A DNA stretch of 64,000 nucleotides, taken from assembly GCF_950023065.1 (NCBI RefSeq), contig NC_088680.1, positions 9,536,559 to 9,600,558 of the forward strand. The letters run 5' to 3'. Shown here in pieces: positions 12,761 to 24,899 of the stretch. Below the pieces are notes generated by a model, which saw only the letters and a list, made by a program, of their open reading frames with translations, was not told the DNA's origin and searched no databases. Position numbers and translations under genes: made by a program. Source of the DNA: Planococcus citri. Its lineage: Eukaryota > Arthropoda > Insecta > Hemiptera > Pseudococcidae. Every line of letters begins with the position of its first letter. The first letter of the stretch is position 1.

Positions 12761-14446
12761 TTACCACTTGTTTTTGGCCATTCTGCACATTCCCATGATC
12801 TGATTATTTATCACCTTGTATTTGTTACTTGGTCTGTTTGCTTTTCTTCGTTCTTCCATCAGATCCAGTATCTCTTGAGTCATCCATGGTTTGTGTTTTC
12901 TTCTTCCTTTGAATGGAATAGACTTTTCTGCTGCTGTTTTAACCTTTCGCTTCCATGTTTGCCACTTTTCCTGGATACCTTGTTCTTCTTCCAACCTGTC
13001 TTCCTTTTGCTTTTCCAGTTCTTCTCAGAATTTCTTTTGCACTTCTTATGATTTGATTTAAGTTCTCGGTGTTGTTCTTTGCTCTTCTTCCAGCTCTTCA
13101 AGACCAGCTGGCATTTTGCAGCCAGTAGTTTGTGGTCAGAGTTGCAGTCAGCACCAGGATATGTGTGACAGTTCTTCACTGTGTTCTTGAATCTTCCTTT
13201 TACAAGTAAGTTTTCATGCTGCTTGAACCAGGTATTGCATATTACTAGATCAAGTCTTTCTGAAAACTCTACGAGCATTTCACCTCTTTCATTCTGCTCT
13301 CCAAGCGCATATCTACCTGCAACTTGGCTGCCATGATCCTTCCCAACTTTGGCATTGAAGTCTCCCATCAAAAACACATCATTGTTTTTCGAGCAGCTCA
13401 TCACTTCTTCTAGGTCGTTGTAGACGTTGTTGATTTCTGCTGTACTGCTTTCCGCTGTTGGCGCATAAACTTGAATTGAGTACCTTAGAGTCAAACCCAG
13501 AATTCTCCACTTTTCACCATTTTGAGAAAAACGCAAAAAACTGATGAAAGGTGGGAATCAGTAGTAGCAGGTTTCTGATCTCGCCTATATATAGTGCTTC
13601 GGGTAACAATCGAATTGACAAAAAAAAAAAAATTTTCAAGTCTTTCCATAGCAGTAATTCACGATACCATTTTGGAGAATTCTGGTTTTGACTCCAAGTC
13701 TGTAAAAAATATTGAAAATACACGAAAATGCATGATAAAATGAGGGATAATTCTAGATTCAAGTCTGTTGAAAGTATCTCAAGGTTGTTTATAGTCGACT
13801 AGAATAAAAAAAAAAATTTCTTTTGAAGTATTTTTTTTCAAAGTTTGACTCAAACCTGGTACTTTGGACCCCCTAACCATCATGGTATCGAATGGGGTAA
13901 AATGTTGAATGGCAATTGATGCGTACCTACTAACTGTACCCAAAACAACCATAATCTCATTTTTGAAAATTTTGGACATTTTTCGGAATTTGACTCTGAC
14001 CCAGTACTTTGGACCCCCCTGACTGCGTCATTGTGTCAGATAGGTAAAAACGGAGAATGGCAATCGATGCGTACTTACTAACTGTACCCAAAACGATCAT
14101 AACCTCATTTTTGAAAAATTTGGAGAATTCTGGGTTTGACTCTAAGGTACTCAATTATCACCATTGGTTTTGGCTTGACCTCCAATCTCACGAGTAGTAT
14201 CCTCTCTGATTTTGGAATCATGGCACTGATTTTATTGCTGATTCTGGTATGTATTAATATACCCACACCTTGTTCATGTGTGTCTTTCCCAGTGAAGATC
14301 ATTTCATAGTCTTCATCTACTCGGTATCTACCATTTCTAGTCCATTGGGTCTCACTTATTCCTAACACATCGATTTGCAATCTCCTGGCTTCTTTAATTA
14401 CATTAGCAAGTTGTCCAATGACCAATTTTATACAAAGTTTGTACAT
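12761..14446 (-). pseudogene. endonuclease domain of the LINE, split by a MITE
   Basis: The N-terminal part (14446-14157) reads LGISETQWTRNG and GVGILIH, typical of exonuclease-endonuclease-phosphatase domains. After the 675-bp insertion, the rest (13473 to about 12880) has VYAPT, DVFLMGDFNAKVG and the C-terminal SDHKLL box. Removing the insert and one AATT copy restores an uninterrupted MVIIQVYAPT, so the insertion is younger than the LINE. The family nicks target DNA to prime reverse transcription. A stop upstream, at the expected tryptophan of the NIATWN motif, and later frameshifts make this a pseudogene. Confidence 0.88.
13478..14152. mobile_element. 675-bp inverted-repeat element (MITE) inserted in the LINE
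   Basis: The ends are perfect inverted repeats of at least 32 bp, beginning GAGTACCTTAGAGTCAAACC at 13478 and mirrored up to 14152. Both sides are flanked by AATT (13474-13477 and 14153-14156), a 4-bp target duplication confirmed by restoration of the LINE frame on excision. The interior holds two related copies, about 146 bp apart, of a segment around ctttggaccccc and gcgtacctactaactgtacc. No transposase is present, so it is non-autonomous. Confidence 0.88.
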
Positions 14447-14895
14447 TCTAGGTTGCGATGTTGATGTTGTTCCACCTTGTTTTAACTCTGTGTATTCTTA
14501 GCACCCTATCCGGCTGCCTCAGCAGATGAGGATCAGCCTGACAGAGACTTAAGGCTGTTGCTAAATTGATGTCCATATAATTCTAGGGAAATATAATGGT
14601 ATTGGTTTCCCATTGCCTTCCACCATGATTTTCTGTCAGAGAGGCTTGGCCTTCGACTTGCCACTCCTCCCCGTCGTTCCACCAACTGGAGAATTCTGCT
14701 TTAGCCATGTTTATCGATTCTGAGTCCATCAAACAGCAATATGTTACCACCCTGCACGACGTGGACACATCAGAATACCCCTGGTGTTGTCTTTGCCTTC
14801 TCATCTGTCATGGGGGACTGGCTCCTCTTGATGATCCGAGCTACTACCTAGAGATTACCTCTAGCGACAACAACCTGTGCCCTCTCGGGGGGGGG

Positions 14896-15880
14896 GGGTA
14901 ACCTTATAGTTGCAATAATTTTTTCTAAAAAGTGGTCAAAATTTGAACTGTTTGGGCTTAAACACTCAAAAAATTGAAAAAAATTGATATTGGAGAAGAC
15001 AAAGTTCCAAACCTTGATCAGGAATTCCAACGTCTTCATTGTATTGTACGAGTACATCTACATACACATTGGTACATATGTGTATAGGTATAGTTATTTT
15101 CACATAAGAAAATTGAATTTTTATTTTCAAATTTTCATGAGAGAAAGGAAGGGAAGGGGCACGAAATTTCGCAGCATTTTTTTCCATATCTGCCATTATT
15201 TCTGTCTTAATCTTGTACTGGAGGGGGAGGGGAGAAAACTAATTTTGAAGATTCATATCACGATACTTGTTGAAATCGAGCCATTTTTTTACGACGTTTT
15301 AAAAGGAATATACCTGAATACAAAGCTCGAAATTAAGTATTACAATATTTTAAGACCTCAAATTTGAACTCGTATGATGTAATTTCAACTTTTTGTGACG
15401 CTGGCACCGCCCTCCCTCTCCCCTCCATTTCTGGCAATTTTAAGGTACCTACATTATAGGTATGTATCGTGACTGAATAGGGAGGATTTTATTAAACGGA
15501 CGTTTGAGATAATAACTTAATTGAATTCCGAGTAAAAAAGAATTCCATAGTGTATTATATTTCAGATTAAATGCATAAATTGTAGCTTAAATTAATTATA
15601 ATTACGTTTTTCAGCAAACGACGCCGTACATTTCGAAAGTGTCGCCGGTTCAAGTATCAATTAAAAACACGGTTTTGGATTTTCAATGATCATCGTCGAT
15701 GAACGTTTCGAAAACTGATTATTGTTTTTCGTTCGTTATTCTACCAGGTAATTAAAATTTTATACTTATAATTACTCGGCGTAATTTTAATTACCGAGTA
15801 TACAACTTGAAAACTTTTAAGAGGTGAAAATCATTTACTCGAGTGCATCTTTGGTTTAATTTCGCGCAGTGTTAGGTGTG
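14896..15880. other. gene-free interval upstream of odorant-binding protein gene 2
   Basis: AT-rich, with a G-run at 14887-14898 and CT-rich patches near 15405-15435. A palindromic taattaccgag / ctcggtaatta pair lies near 15770-15800. No coding segment was recognised. Confidence 0.45.
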
Positions 15881-15889
15881 TTTTGAAAT

Positions 15890-18800
15890 ATGATGCTTTT
15901 GTTAATTTTTAGCGCGTTGGTGGCGTCAACTTGGGCGCAGAAAATAGGCATACAACATTACATAAGAGCTGAGAAAGCATGCCTGCCGAAATATCCTCCA
16001 GAAGTGAAAGGTGATCTTGATAGGAGTTTAGTGTTGTAATTCGTTTCATTGTTCAAATATGCACAAGTATCTAATTTATTTATATTTTTTCGTGCGCAGC
16101 TCAGCTTCACGATTTGAAAGTAAAAAGGGTTTTACCTGATGATGCGAGCGATGATTTTAAGGTGAGTTTTGATGCATTACTCAATTAGTTAGATACGAGT
16201 AAAATTGCAAGGGAGATGTTTTCTGACGCGCTCCTTCCCTTTTGTGCTGAAAAGATGAGTTTTTGATGTCAGAAATTAAAATATTGATATTTCTTTCATA
16301 TTCGAGCAAATCATTTACGAACAAATTATATTTATTTCGGATTGATGGATTTGAAAATATGAAATTTTGTCATTTCTTTTTCCAATGGATTTGATTTGAA
16401 TTGGTAATGATTTAATCGTTCTCGAACGATTCGTCACTTTTGAGCAAATCGTTCGCGAACGAATTGAGTACAGTTTTTGATGACAGAATTAAAATTAAAT
16501 TTAAAACTACCAAGTTACGTATCGATTTTAGTCATTTACACCCAATTCAATTTTCAGTGAATCATTCGTTCGCGAACGATTCATCTCCACTGAGCAAATC
16601 GTTCAAAAGTCGTTCGCGAACGGATCATTTGGAATTTTTTTGGTAGTTTGAAGAATGGTTCGTTTTGTTTTGTCATGCATTATTTTGTTCAGTTTTCAAG
16701 TGATTCAGTCGTTCTTGAATGATTTATCGACTTTGAGCGAATCGTTCGCGAACGAATTGAGTACAGTTTTTGATAACAGAAGTTTTGTTTTGTCATGCAT
16801 TATTTTGTTCAGTTTTCAAGTGATTCAGTCGTTCTTGAATGATTTATCGACTTTGAGCGAATCGTTCGCGAACGAATTGAGTACAGTTTTTGATGACAGA
16901 ATTGAAATTTGAAACTTTCAAGTTATCGATTCTCGTCATCCATAACCAGTTTAATTTTTCAGTGAATCATTCGTTCGCGAACGATTCATCTCCACTGAGC
17001 AAATCGTTCAAAAGTCGTTCGCGAACGGATCATTTGGAATTTTTTTGGTAGTTTGAAGAATGGTTCGTTTTGTTTTGTCATGCATTATTTTGTTCAGTTT
17101 TCAAGTGATTCAGTCGTTCTTGAATGATTTATCGACTTTGAGCGAATCGTTCGCGAACGAATTGAGTACAGTTTTTGATGACAGAATTGAAATTTGAAAC
17201 TTTCAAGTTATCGATTCTCGTCATCCATAACCAGTTTAATTTTTCAGTGAATCATTCGTTCGCGAACGATTCATCTCCACTGAGCAAATCGTTCACAAAT
17301 CGTTCGCGAACGGATCATTTGGAACTTTTTTGGTAGTTTGAAAAATAGTTCGTTTTGTTTTGTCATGCCTCAATTGCCTCATGCATTACTTTGTTTGGTT
17401 TTCAAGTGATTCAGCCGTTCTTGAATGATTTTTCGACTTTGAGCGAATCGTTCGCGAACGAATTGAGTCTGGTTATTGATCATAAGGTTGGATCTGTCAA
17501 ATTTATGGTTACTCGTTGTGCCATCTACTCACTCATAACTATTTTTTTTTTTTTTTGTGATTCATTCGTTCACAAGCGATTTTTTTCTCTTACGAGCAAT
17601 TCGTTCACGAACGAATCATTCATTCATAATTTTATTGATGTCTTGAAGAATGTTTTGTTATTTTTCTAGCTCTTGTGGTGCTTCATCCTATTTGATTTCT
17701 GAGCGATTCAGTCGGTCTCGCAAATGATTCATCGCTTTTGAGCAAATCATTCGCGAACGAATTGAATCAAATTTTTTATGTGTAATTAGATTAAAATTGT
17801 CAAATTTCGTTTTGTAATTTTCATTTCTGATTTAATTTTTCTTTGTGATTTATTCGTTCGCGAGCGAATTTTTCACTATGAGCGAATCATTCGCGAACGA
17901 ATTATTTATAATTTTTACTGATAATGATAAATATTGAAGCATGTTTCGTTATTCGTGTTGACGTCCAATAATCTAACATTATTTCCGAGTGATTCAGTCG
18001 TTCTCGAATGATTCGTCGCGTTTGAGCAAATCGTTCGCGAATGAATCAATGTGCACCTTTTGCTGGCAGATTTGTAATAGGTTTAGGTTGGCTAATTATG
18101 TCAGATTTCAGGGTACTTACGTTTGTTTGATTTTTCAGTGATTCCCAATTCGTTGGTTCGCAAATAATTTTTTGCTCCTTTCCTATGAGCAAATCGTTCG
18201 CGAACGAATCATTATTTACTATTTTTATTGAATTGATAAGTACATACCTTAATAAGAAACCAGTGTTTTATGTTGTCTTGTTGCGCGCAGTGCATCATCT
18301 GATTTGATTTCCAAGTGATTCAGTCGTTCTTGAATGATTCATCGCTTCTGAGCAAATCATTCGCGAACGGATCTACTATAATTTTCATTAATAGCTTTTT
18401 ATCATAAATCAAGTCAAGTTTTATTGCACAATCTTTTCTTTGGTTTGATTTTTCGTCAATTCCTGATTCACTCATTTGCCCAATGATTTTTCTCCTCTGA
18501 GCAAATTGTTAGCAAACGAATCAGTTTGTTGTGCATTTTGTCCGTTTTTTCAATATTCTTTCAACTTTTTAATAATTTTCGTAGAAATTTTCCAGAACTT
18601 TTACACAGTTTTCCAAACATAACTTTGTTTCGATGTTATTTTTCTACGAGTTTGGTTAATTTTTCGTGATTTTTAGGTATCTAATTATTTGCATCACGTT
18701 GTACGAAATTTATCAATTTTCGAGTGAAAAGAAAAAAATATCAAATTATACATTTACGTACATAGACGTCGACTAATGCATGCATTTTTACATGTTTCAG

Positions 18801-19497
18801 TGTTTTATGAGCTGCCTGGGTCAAGAAATGGGTTTGGTAAGAATAAATAATTCGTTTATACAGCCTATTCTTCAGTATTATTCTTGAATAATGAATGTTC
18901 TCTTCTTATGTACACAGATGGATGAAAAAGGCGAATTTCATAATGAAAAATTGAAAGACTTGACGACCTCTGCAATATCAAGTACAGACGTTATAACTCC
19001 TGAAGAAATTCATGCAGCTGTAGAAGAATGCACGAAAATTCGTAAGTACCTACCTCGTACCTCTTCTTGACCATTTTGGAAATAATGCATTATTTTTTTC
19101 CCCCTTTGAAAAATAAGTTATACTGTTTAGGAAAACCTATTTTTGTTTTGTTTTTTTTTTTTTTCATTTTTTTTCATTCTAATAAAATACTCGTACGATA
19201 CATTACACGCTTTATTTGAAAAAAATGAAATAAAAAAAATTTCTGAATTTAGCTTCGAAATTTTTGGTTTTTGTACCTTGTTTTTGGAGGATTTTCTTCG
19301 TATTTTCTTTAGAATAATTATCCTACCTATTTGTATAGTTTTATGTAAGTACCTATTTGTACGTTAGATTTTTTTGTACATATTTTACAGAACACGATGT
19401 CCTTTGTGAAAAAGTTCATTTATACTTGACTTGTAATCACGATAAATTAAAACACGTCGAACTGCACTCTGATATGAAGGAGTCCACTGCAGAGTAA
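15890..19497 (+). CDS. odorant-binding protein (classic six-cysteine, PBP/GOBP family), gene 2
   Basis: Five exons: 15890-16010, 16100-16161, 18801-18836, 18918-19041 and 19391-19497. The model gives 149 residues, with the same intron positions and phases as gene 1. Residues 1-16 form a signal peptide ending WA. Cysteines are at 31, 62, 66, 111, 120 and 129, with spacing 30-3-44-8-8. Shared strings with gene 1 include KYPPE/NYPPE, DDFKCFM, EEIHAAVE and CEKVHLYLTC. The expected role is a secreted carrier of small hydrophobic molecules; the ligand is unknown. Intron 1 begins gtgatc, a weak donor, but the phase is preserved. Intron 2 is 2.6 kb against 96 bp in gene 1, expanded by palindromic repeats. 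AATAAA at 19543-19548 gives a short 3' end. The start choice between two adjacent ATGs is immaterial. Confidence 0.94.
16320..18515. repeat. palindrome-bearing repeats in intron 2 of odorant-binding protein gene 2
   Basis: Repeated ttcgcgaacgaa, cgttcgcgaacg and ttcttgaatgattcatcg segments occur throughout. A block containing tcattcgttcgcgaacgatt recurs near 16560, 16970 and 17258, the last two 288 bp apart. A gttttgtcatgcattatttt block is also repeated. The motif core is that of the 6.7-9.4 kb satellite but the linkers differ, so this is a related subfamily and not the 76-bp unit. Confidence 0.88.
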
Positions 19498-19549
19498 AGG
19501 TTCGCTTTGCCGAAGCCGAACCCTCGCCTCGTGTCCAGATGAAATAAAC

Positions 19550-21130
19550 AACAACAGTGAAAAGTAACTTTATATAAAAACTATTAAGCTTCAAAGCGTC
19601 GTGTTTTTATTGATTTTTGTAAAAACTATTTATTATAATTGTACAAACACCTTTGTTATTTTTTTTTTTTTTGGTTTTTTGGCATTAAAACCTTAAGAAT
19701 AGAAAATAATTGATCACTATAGAGTATAAAATCTGTTATTTTTCATTCCTTGTTTGGTGTTATTTGAAATGGTGTTTATTGTAAGTATTGCCATAAATAA
19801 TAAAGCAATCAAATTCGTTTGTAACGATAGTGAATCTTTATCTTTAGCATGTTCTCGGTTACTTTAATTTTATTGGTTGGCAGAAATAAAGATGATGTAC
19901 TCGAGTACTAGTAAATTAATCCAGCTAATGTTGCGAAGTGGTAATTATGTTATTTGTCAATTTTTTTTTACTTTGCTTAAATATAAATAAAATGAACAAA
20001 AAAAATATGTACTACAATTTGGGAAAAATGCTGGAAAAATAATACTGAGATACAAGATTTTCTGATAAAATAACAAAACAAGTTTTTTCCAGCTTGAAAA
20101 TATGAATTTTTAACCAGGTAAGTACATTATTTGATGCTTCAAACAACTCCAATCGCTGAAATGATACCGAATTCGTGCTCAGGAGGTTCGAAAACATACA
20201 TTTTGATACCTTACTCAACTTTTGAACTCAATATCAAATTTTACCACTCTCTCAACCCCCTCCCTTTGATCCAATCTTCAAAATGATATCAAATTTGTGC
20301 TTGGGAGATTCAAAAACATATATTTTGACACCTCACACAAGTTTAAAGCTCATTTCCAAGTTTCACCTCTACTCAGCTCCTGAGGCTACGTTGAGTCAAG
20401 CTTCAAAATGACCTCACAAATATGGATTCAGCACCTTCTAGAACCCTCACATACCGAATTTGAGATTTTTTCCGCATGATTTCACTCACTTAGATCGAAA
20501 AATACTCGAATAATAAAATCCAGCGGTTCGCCTTTAATCTACTCGGATATGCAACCCATTCGACAAGGCGAAAAATCACCAAAAAGCGATAAAAGGAGAC
20601 CTAAATCGGCTATTGTTATTAGGAGAATATAGGATATTAGCAGGTCTCTGAAATCGTTTTCAAACCCTCTGCCTTGATACAGTTTGGTTATGCAACTTAT
20701 TTGACACGGCTAAAATCGACTAACGTGGTTTTGAAAGACGAAAAATCGAGCTATGTTATTAGGAGAATATAGGATATTAGCGGGTCTCTGGTATCAAAAT
20801 TTTTCGACGGACTTGGCAGTTTGTTGATATTCTGCTAGATGGCGCTACCCATTTCGTTTGCCTCGTTTGGAATTCAAAGATTTTATTGGTGATTAATCAG
20901 TTCTGAACGGAATTTTTTCGTGTTTGATGTGTACGTAGAGGTTTTTTGGCACGAGGAATTCGATGGCGATGTTTATTTCAGCCTTGGGTGAATATTTCAT
21001 GCGAAAATCTCCATTTTAAATGGAAAATTCGTCATTTTTTTCACAATTTGGAGTCGTTTTCGAATAATTTGAGGTCGCTGATCGCAAATTTCAGGTTTGT
21101 TTCGAGCGATGAGGCTTCATCTGTGAGATA
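19550..21130. other. gene-free interval with a short duplicated segment
   Basis: The segment attaggagaatataggatat occurs near 20619 and again about 143 bp later, each followed by tagc(a/g)ggtctctg. The rest is AT-rich, with cttcaaaatgatatc-type phrases related to the next repeat block. No coding sequence was recognised. Confidence 0.5.
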
Positions 21131-24050
21131 ATGTGTTTTGGTAAGTGGTTCAAAGGAGAGGGGAGGGGCTCAAAATTCAAAAATTGACCCATAAAGTCAT
21201 GTGACGTGTCAAAATGCACATTTTTTCAACCTCTCGAACACGAATTTGATATTATTTCAATTCAGAAATTGGTTCAAGGGGGGACCGGGGTAACAAAGGA
21301 GTAGTAAAACTTGAAAATGAGTTTGAAAATTGTGTAAGGCATCAAAATGTATTTTTTTGATTTGAACCCTCCAAGGACATATTTCACAATACTTACGTGA
21401 TGATGTCTGAAGGGGCTTCGAGTGGGAGGGGGGGAATTCCAAAATGAGCTTGAAAATCGTGTGAGGTATCAAAATATACGTTTCTGAGTCTCAAGATCAA
21501 AAATTTTGGTATCATTTTGATTGCTGTGTTAGAAGGTGCGAATGAATGGGGGGGAGGGGCTCAGAATTCAAAATTGGCTCAAAAATAGTCGTGTGACGTA
21601 TCAAAATGCATGTTTTTTCAACCTCTCGACCACAAATTTGATATTATCTAAATTCAGAGATTGGGTATGTATGCTTTTGAACCCTCCAAGGACATATTTT
21701 ACAATATGTATGTACGTGATGATGTCTGAAGGAGCTTCAAGGGGGGGGGGGAATTCCAAAATGAGCTTGAAAATCGTGTGAGGTATCAAAATATACGTTT
21801 CTGAGTCTCAAGATCAAAAATTTGATATCATTATGATTGTTGTGTCAAAAGGTACGAATGAATTGGGGGGGAGAGGGGAGGCTCAAAATTCAAAATTGAC
21901 CCAAAAAGTCGTGTGACGTATCAAAATGCATGTTTTTTCAACCTCTCGACAACGAATTTGATATTATCTAAATTCAGAGATTGGGTATGTATGCTTTTGA
22001 ACCCGCCAAGGACATATTTTACAATAATTATGTATGTACGTGATGATGTCTGAAGGGGCTTCAAGGGGGAGGGGGGGAAATTCCAAAATGAGCTTGAAAA
22101 TCGTGTGAGGTATCAAAATATACGTTTCTGAGTCTCAAGATCAAAAATTTGATATCATTATGATTGTTGTGTCAAAAGGTGCGAATGAATTGGGGGGAGG
22201 GGGGAGGCTCAAAATTCAAAATTGACCCAAAAAGTCGTGTGACGTATCAAAATGCATGTTTTTCAACCTCTGAACCGCGAATTTGATATTAATTAAATTC
22301 AAAGATTGGGTCAAGGCCGGCAAGGGGAGGGGGAGGGGTAACGAAAGAGTCGTAAAACTTGAAAATGAGCTTGCAAGTTTTGTGAGGTACCTATCAAGAT
22401 ATACCTTTCTGAGTTTTAGGATCAGAAATTTGATATAATTGTGATTTTTGTGTCAAAAGGTGCAAATGTATTGTGGGGGGGGGAGCGAACTCCAAAATCA
22501 GCTTGAAAGTCGCGTGAGGTATCAAAATGTAGGTATGTTTTTGAGTCTTATAATCAAAAATTTAATATAATTTTGATTGTTGTGTCAAAAAGAGAAATTG
22601 AATGGTGGGGGGGCGCAAATTCCAAAATGATATTGATAGTCGATTGAGGTATAAAAATGTATGTGTTTGAGCCTCGAAATCAAAAATTGGATTTATTTTG
22701 AATTTTTGATCATTGTGCCAAAAGAGACGATTGGATGGAGGGAGGGGGGGGGTTGCGAATTCCAAAATGAGCATGAAATTCGATTGAGGTATCAAAAATT
22801 TGATATCATTTTGATTGTTGTGTCAGAAAGGGATATTGAAGGGGGGGGCAAATTCCAAAATGAGCTTAAAAGTCGATTGAGGTGTCAAAATGTATGTTAT
22901 GGAACCTCAAAATTAAAAATTTGATTTATTTTGATCGTTGAGCCAAAAGAGGCGATTGGATGGGGGGGGGGTTGCAAATTCCAAAATCACCATGAAGGTC
23001 GATTGAGAGATATCAAAATACACGTTTTTGAGTTTCACGATCAAAAATTTAATATGGGGGAGGGGGAGAGAAAATTCCAAAGTGAGCTTAAAAGCCGATT
23101 AAGGTATCAAAATTTATGTTTTTGAGCCTTTTTCTGACAGTCAAAATCAAAAATTTGATTTATTTCGATCGTTGTGCCAAAAGAGGTAATGGGGGGGGGG
23201 GGTGCAAATTCCAAAATGAGCTTGATAGTCTATTGAGGTATCAAAATGTAGGTATGTTTTTTTGAAATTGAGGTATCAAAATGTATATTTTTGAGCCTTA
23301 AAATCAAAAATTTGATTTATTTTGATCGTGGTGCCAAAAGGGGCGACTAAATGGGGGGGGGGGGGGCAGAGCAAGTTCCAAGATGAGCTTGAAAGTCGAT
23401 TAAAAGGTATCAAAATAGGTACACGTTTTTGAGTTTCAAGATCAAAAATTTGATATCATTTTGATTGTTGTGTCAAAAAAGGAAATTAGAAGGGAGGGAA
23501 GGCAAATTTCAAAATGAGCTTGAAAGTCGCGTGAGGTATCAAAATGTATGTTTGTGAGCCAGAAGACCAAAAAGTTGATATAATTTTGATCGTTGTGTCA
23601 AAAGGTGCAAATGAATGGGGAGGGGGTGGAGGGGTGCAACCAAGACGAGTATTATATCTCTGGAGCTACGTCTCACTGATGAGTCAGTGGCAGCTGATAA
23701 GTAACAGCCGCCACGGACGTCGTAGCCGCTATATTTCTCTACTCTTAGATTAGTTTTTAGTCTTAGTAATACATTCGATCGATGTACTCGTATATGTCTC
23801 AGTATCCGTGTATAAAATGTAAATATATTCGAATATTCGAAATGTGTGCTTCATTGAAAGATGTAATAACGAGCTTGAAAGTCGTACAAGGTATCAAAAT
23901 GTAGGTTTCTGAGCCTGAAGATCAAAAAATTGATATCATTTTGATCGTTGTGTCAAAGGGGTGATTTGATGAGGAGAGATCAGATTCCAAAATGAGCTTA
24001 AAAGTCGTGCCAGGTATCAAATCGCATGTTTTTGAACGTATATCGCCAAT
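21130..24050. repeat. tandem repeat family with poly-G runs
   Basis: Units run gagcttgaaaatcgtgtgag, gtatcaaaat(a/g)(t/c)a, a variable middle, ttgatatcattttgattgtt, gtgtcaaaag, then a G-run of about 8-12, then aattccaaaat. Copies near 21443, 21760 and 22088 are 317-328 bp apart, with shorter units later. A run of guanines sits at the same place in nearly every unit. Open frames here are fragments. Confidence 0.88.
23650..23868. mobile_element. 219-bp insertion with 5-bp target duplication, possible solo LTR
   Basis: The G-run array is interrupted by unrelated sequence flanked by ACGAG on both sides (23645-23649 and 23869-23873). Removing one copy restores the array phrase ending gagcttgaaagtcg. 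The insert begins TATTA and ends TAATA, and it contains a GTGGC/GCCAC hairpin around 23690-23713 and a tataaaatgtaaat stretch near its end. A 5-bp duplication and inverted short ends fit a solo LTR of a Bel/Pao or Gypsy element whose TG..CA ends have mutated. It shows no obvious similarity to the LTR near 59.6-59.8 kb. Confidence 0.5.
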
Positions 24051-24850
24051 GTTGATGGAAAGGGGATGAAATCAGCTCAAAATTTCCGCATCGAAATTCC
24101 AACAATTGGAGTGTTTAATGCGAGCGATGTTTTTCCATCTCTGGATCAATATCGAACAAAAAAAAAAAAATCACTATTTTATTTTCAAGTAGAAATAATT
24201 AGTTCCATAATAATCAAGATAATCAAGGAATTTTCTATTTTAGATCTCTTTTCACCTTTCTTTAGTCCAGTTTTAATGGCCAAAAAATTCCAATTTTGAA
24301 AAAAAAAAAAACTTTTTAATCCCTGGCTATTTAAATGTGCAAATTTCCCAAAGACAAGGGGAGGGGAGGGGAGGGGAAGGGAAGGGAGGGGATAATAGAG
24401 ATGAACATGATTCCGGTGCAAAAACAGCTAAAAAAAAAAGTGAAAACATTTATCGCATAAATTCACTTTTTCGAAAGAGGGAGGTGGGGGGGGGGGGAGT
24501 GTCAATAAAGGAAACAATAATTTTCAAATCTCTGAATGTGAGAGCTTTTTTGCACAATTTTTCTTCAAACAATGGCCAAAAAATTCCAATTTTGAAATTC
24601 CCAAAGATAAGAGGAGGGGAGGAGAGGGGATAATAGAAGAAGATTCTTATACAAAAACAGCTAAAAAATTAATAAAAACTCTTGTCGAGACAAATTTACT
24701 ATTTGAGGGAGGGAGGGAGGGGGTATCAATAAACGAAACAATTTTCAAAATATAATTATCAAATCATCGAACGCTAGAGCTTCTTCGCACAATTTTTCAT
24801 CAAACAATCGCCAAAATGAGAATAAAAAAAGGGGGGAAAATTAGGTAAGT
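24050..24850. repeat. second G-run repeat block
   Basis: Three related segments repeat the order: a phrase like tggccaaaaaattccaattttg, a purine-rich gaggggagggg tract, acagctaaaaaa and caataaa(g/c)gaaacaat. Each segment is about 230-300 bp. Confidence 0.75.
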
Positions 24851-24899
24851 CTAGGTACACATATTTTTAGAAACGAAAATGCTTTAAATTCAAATATAC

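Larger units (their letters stand above)
10863..14895 (-). mobile_element. decayed non-LTR retrotransposon (RTE / CFDP2-like LINE)
   Basis: Reading on the minus strand, a 5' leader starts near the G-run at 14888. It is followed by an apurinic endonuclease domain (14446 to about 13100), a linker and a reverse transcriptase domain (12564 to about 11570), a C-terminal region to 11080 and a 3' tail ending near 10880 in ...gacgataaggtcgca plus a T-run. Order and motifs match the endonuclease-RT elements often annotated as craniofacial development protein 2-like. The copy is broken by frameshifts and stops, a 92-bp internal duplication and an inserted MITE. I could not identify target duplications. 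Confidence 0.88.

Noticed and set aside
23670..23730. Hammerhead-ribozyme-like CTGATGAGTC followed by a strong hairpin
   Set aside because: The required GAAA segment after stem II is missing (GGAC is present) and the outer stem needs a three-base bulge. Treated as part of the LTR-like insert.
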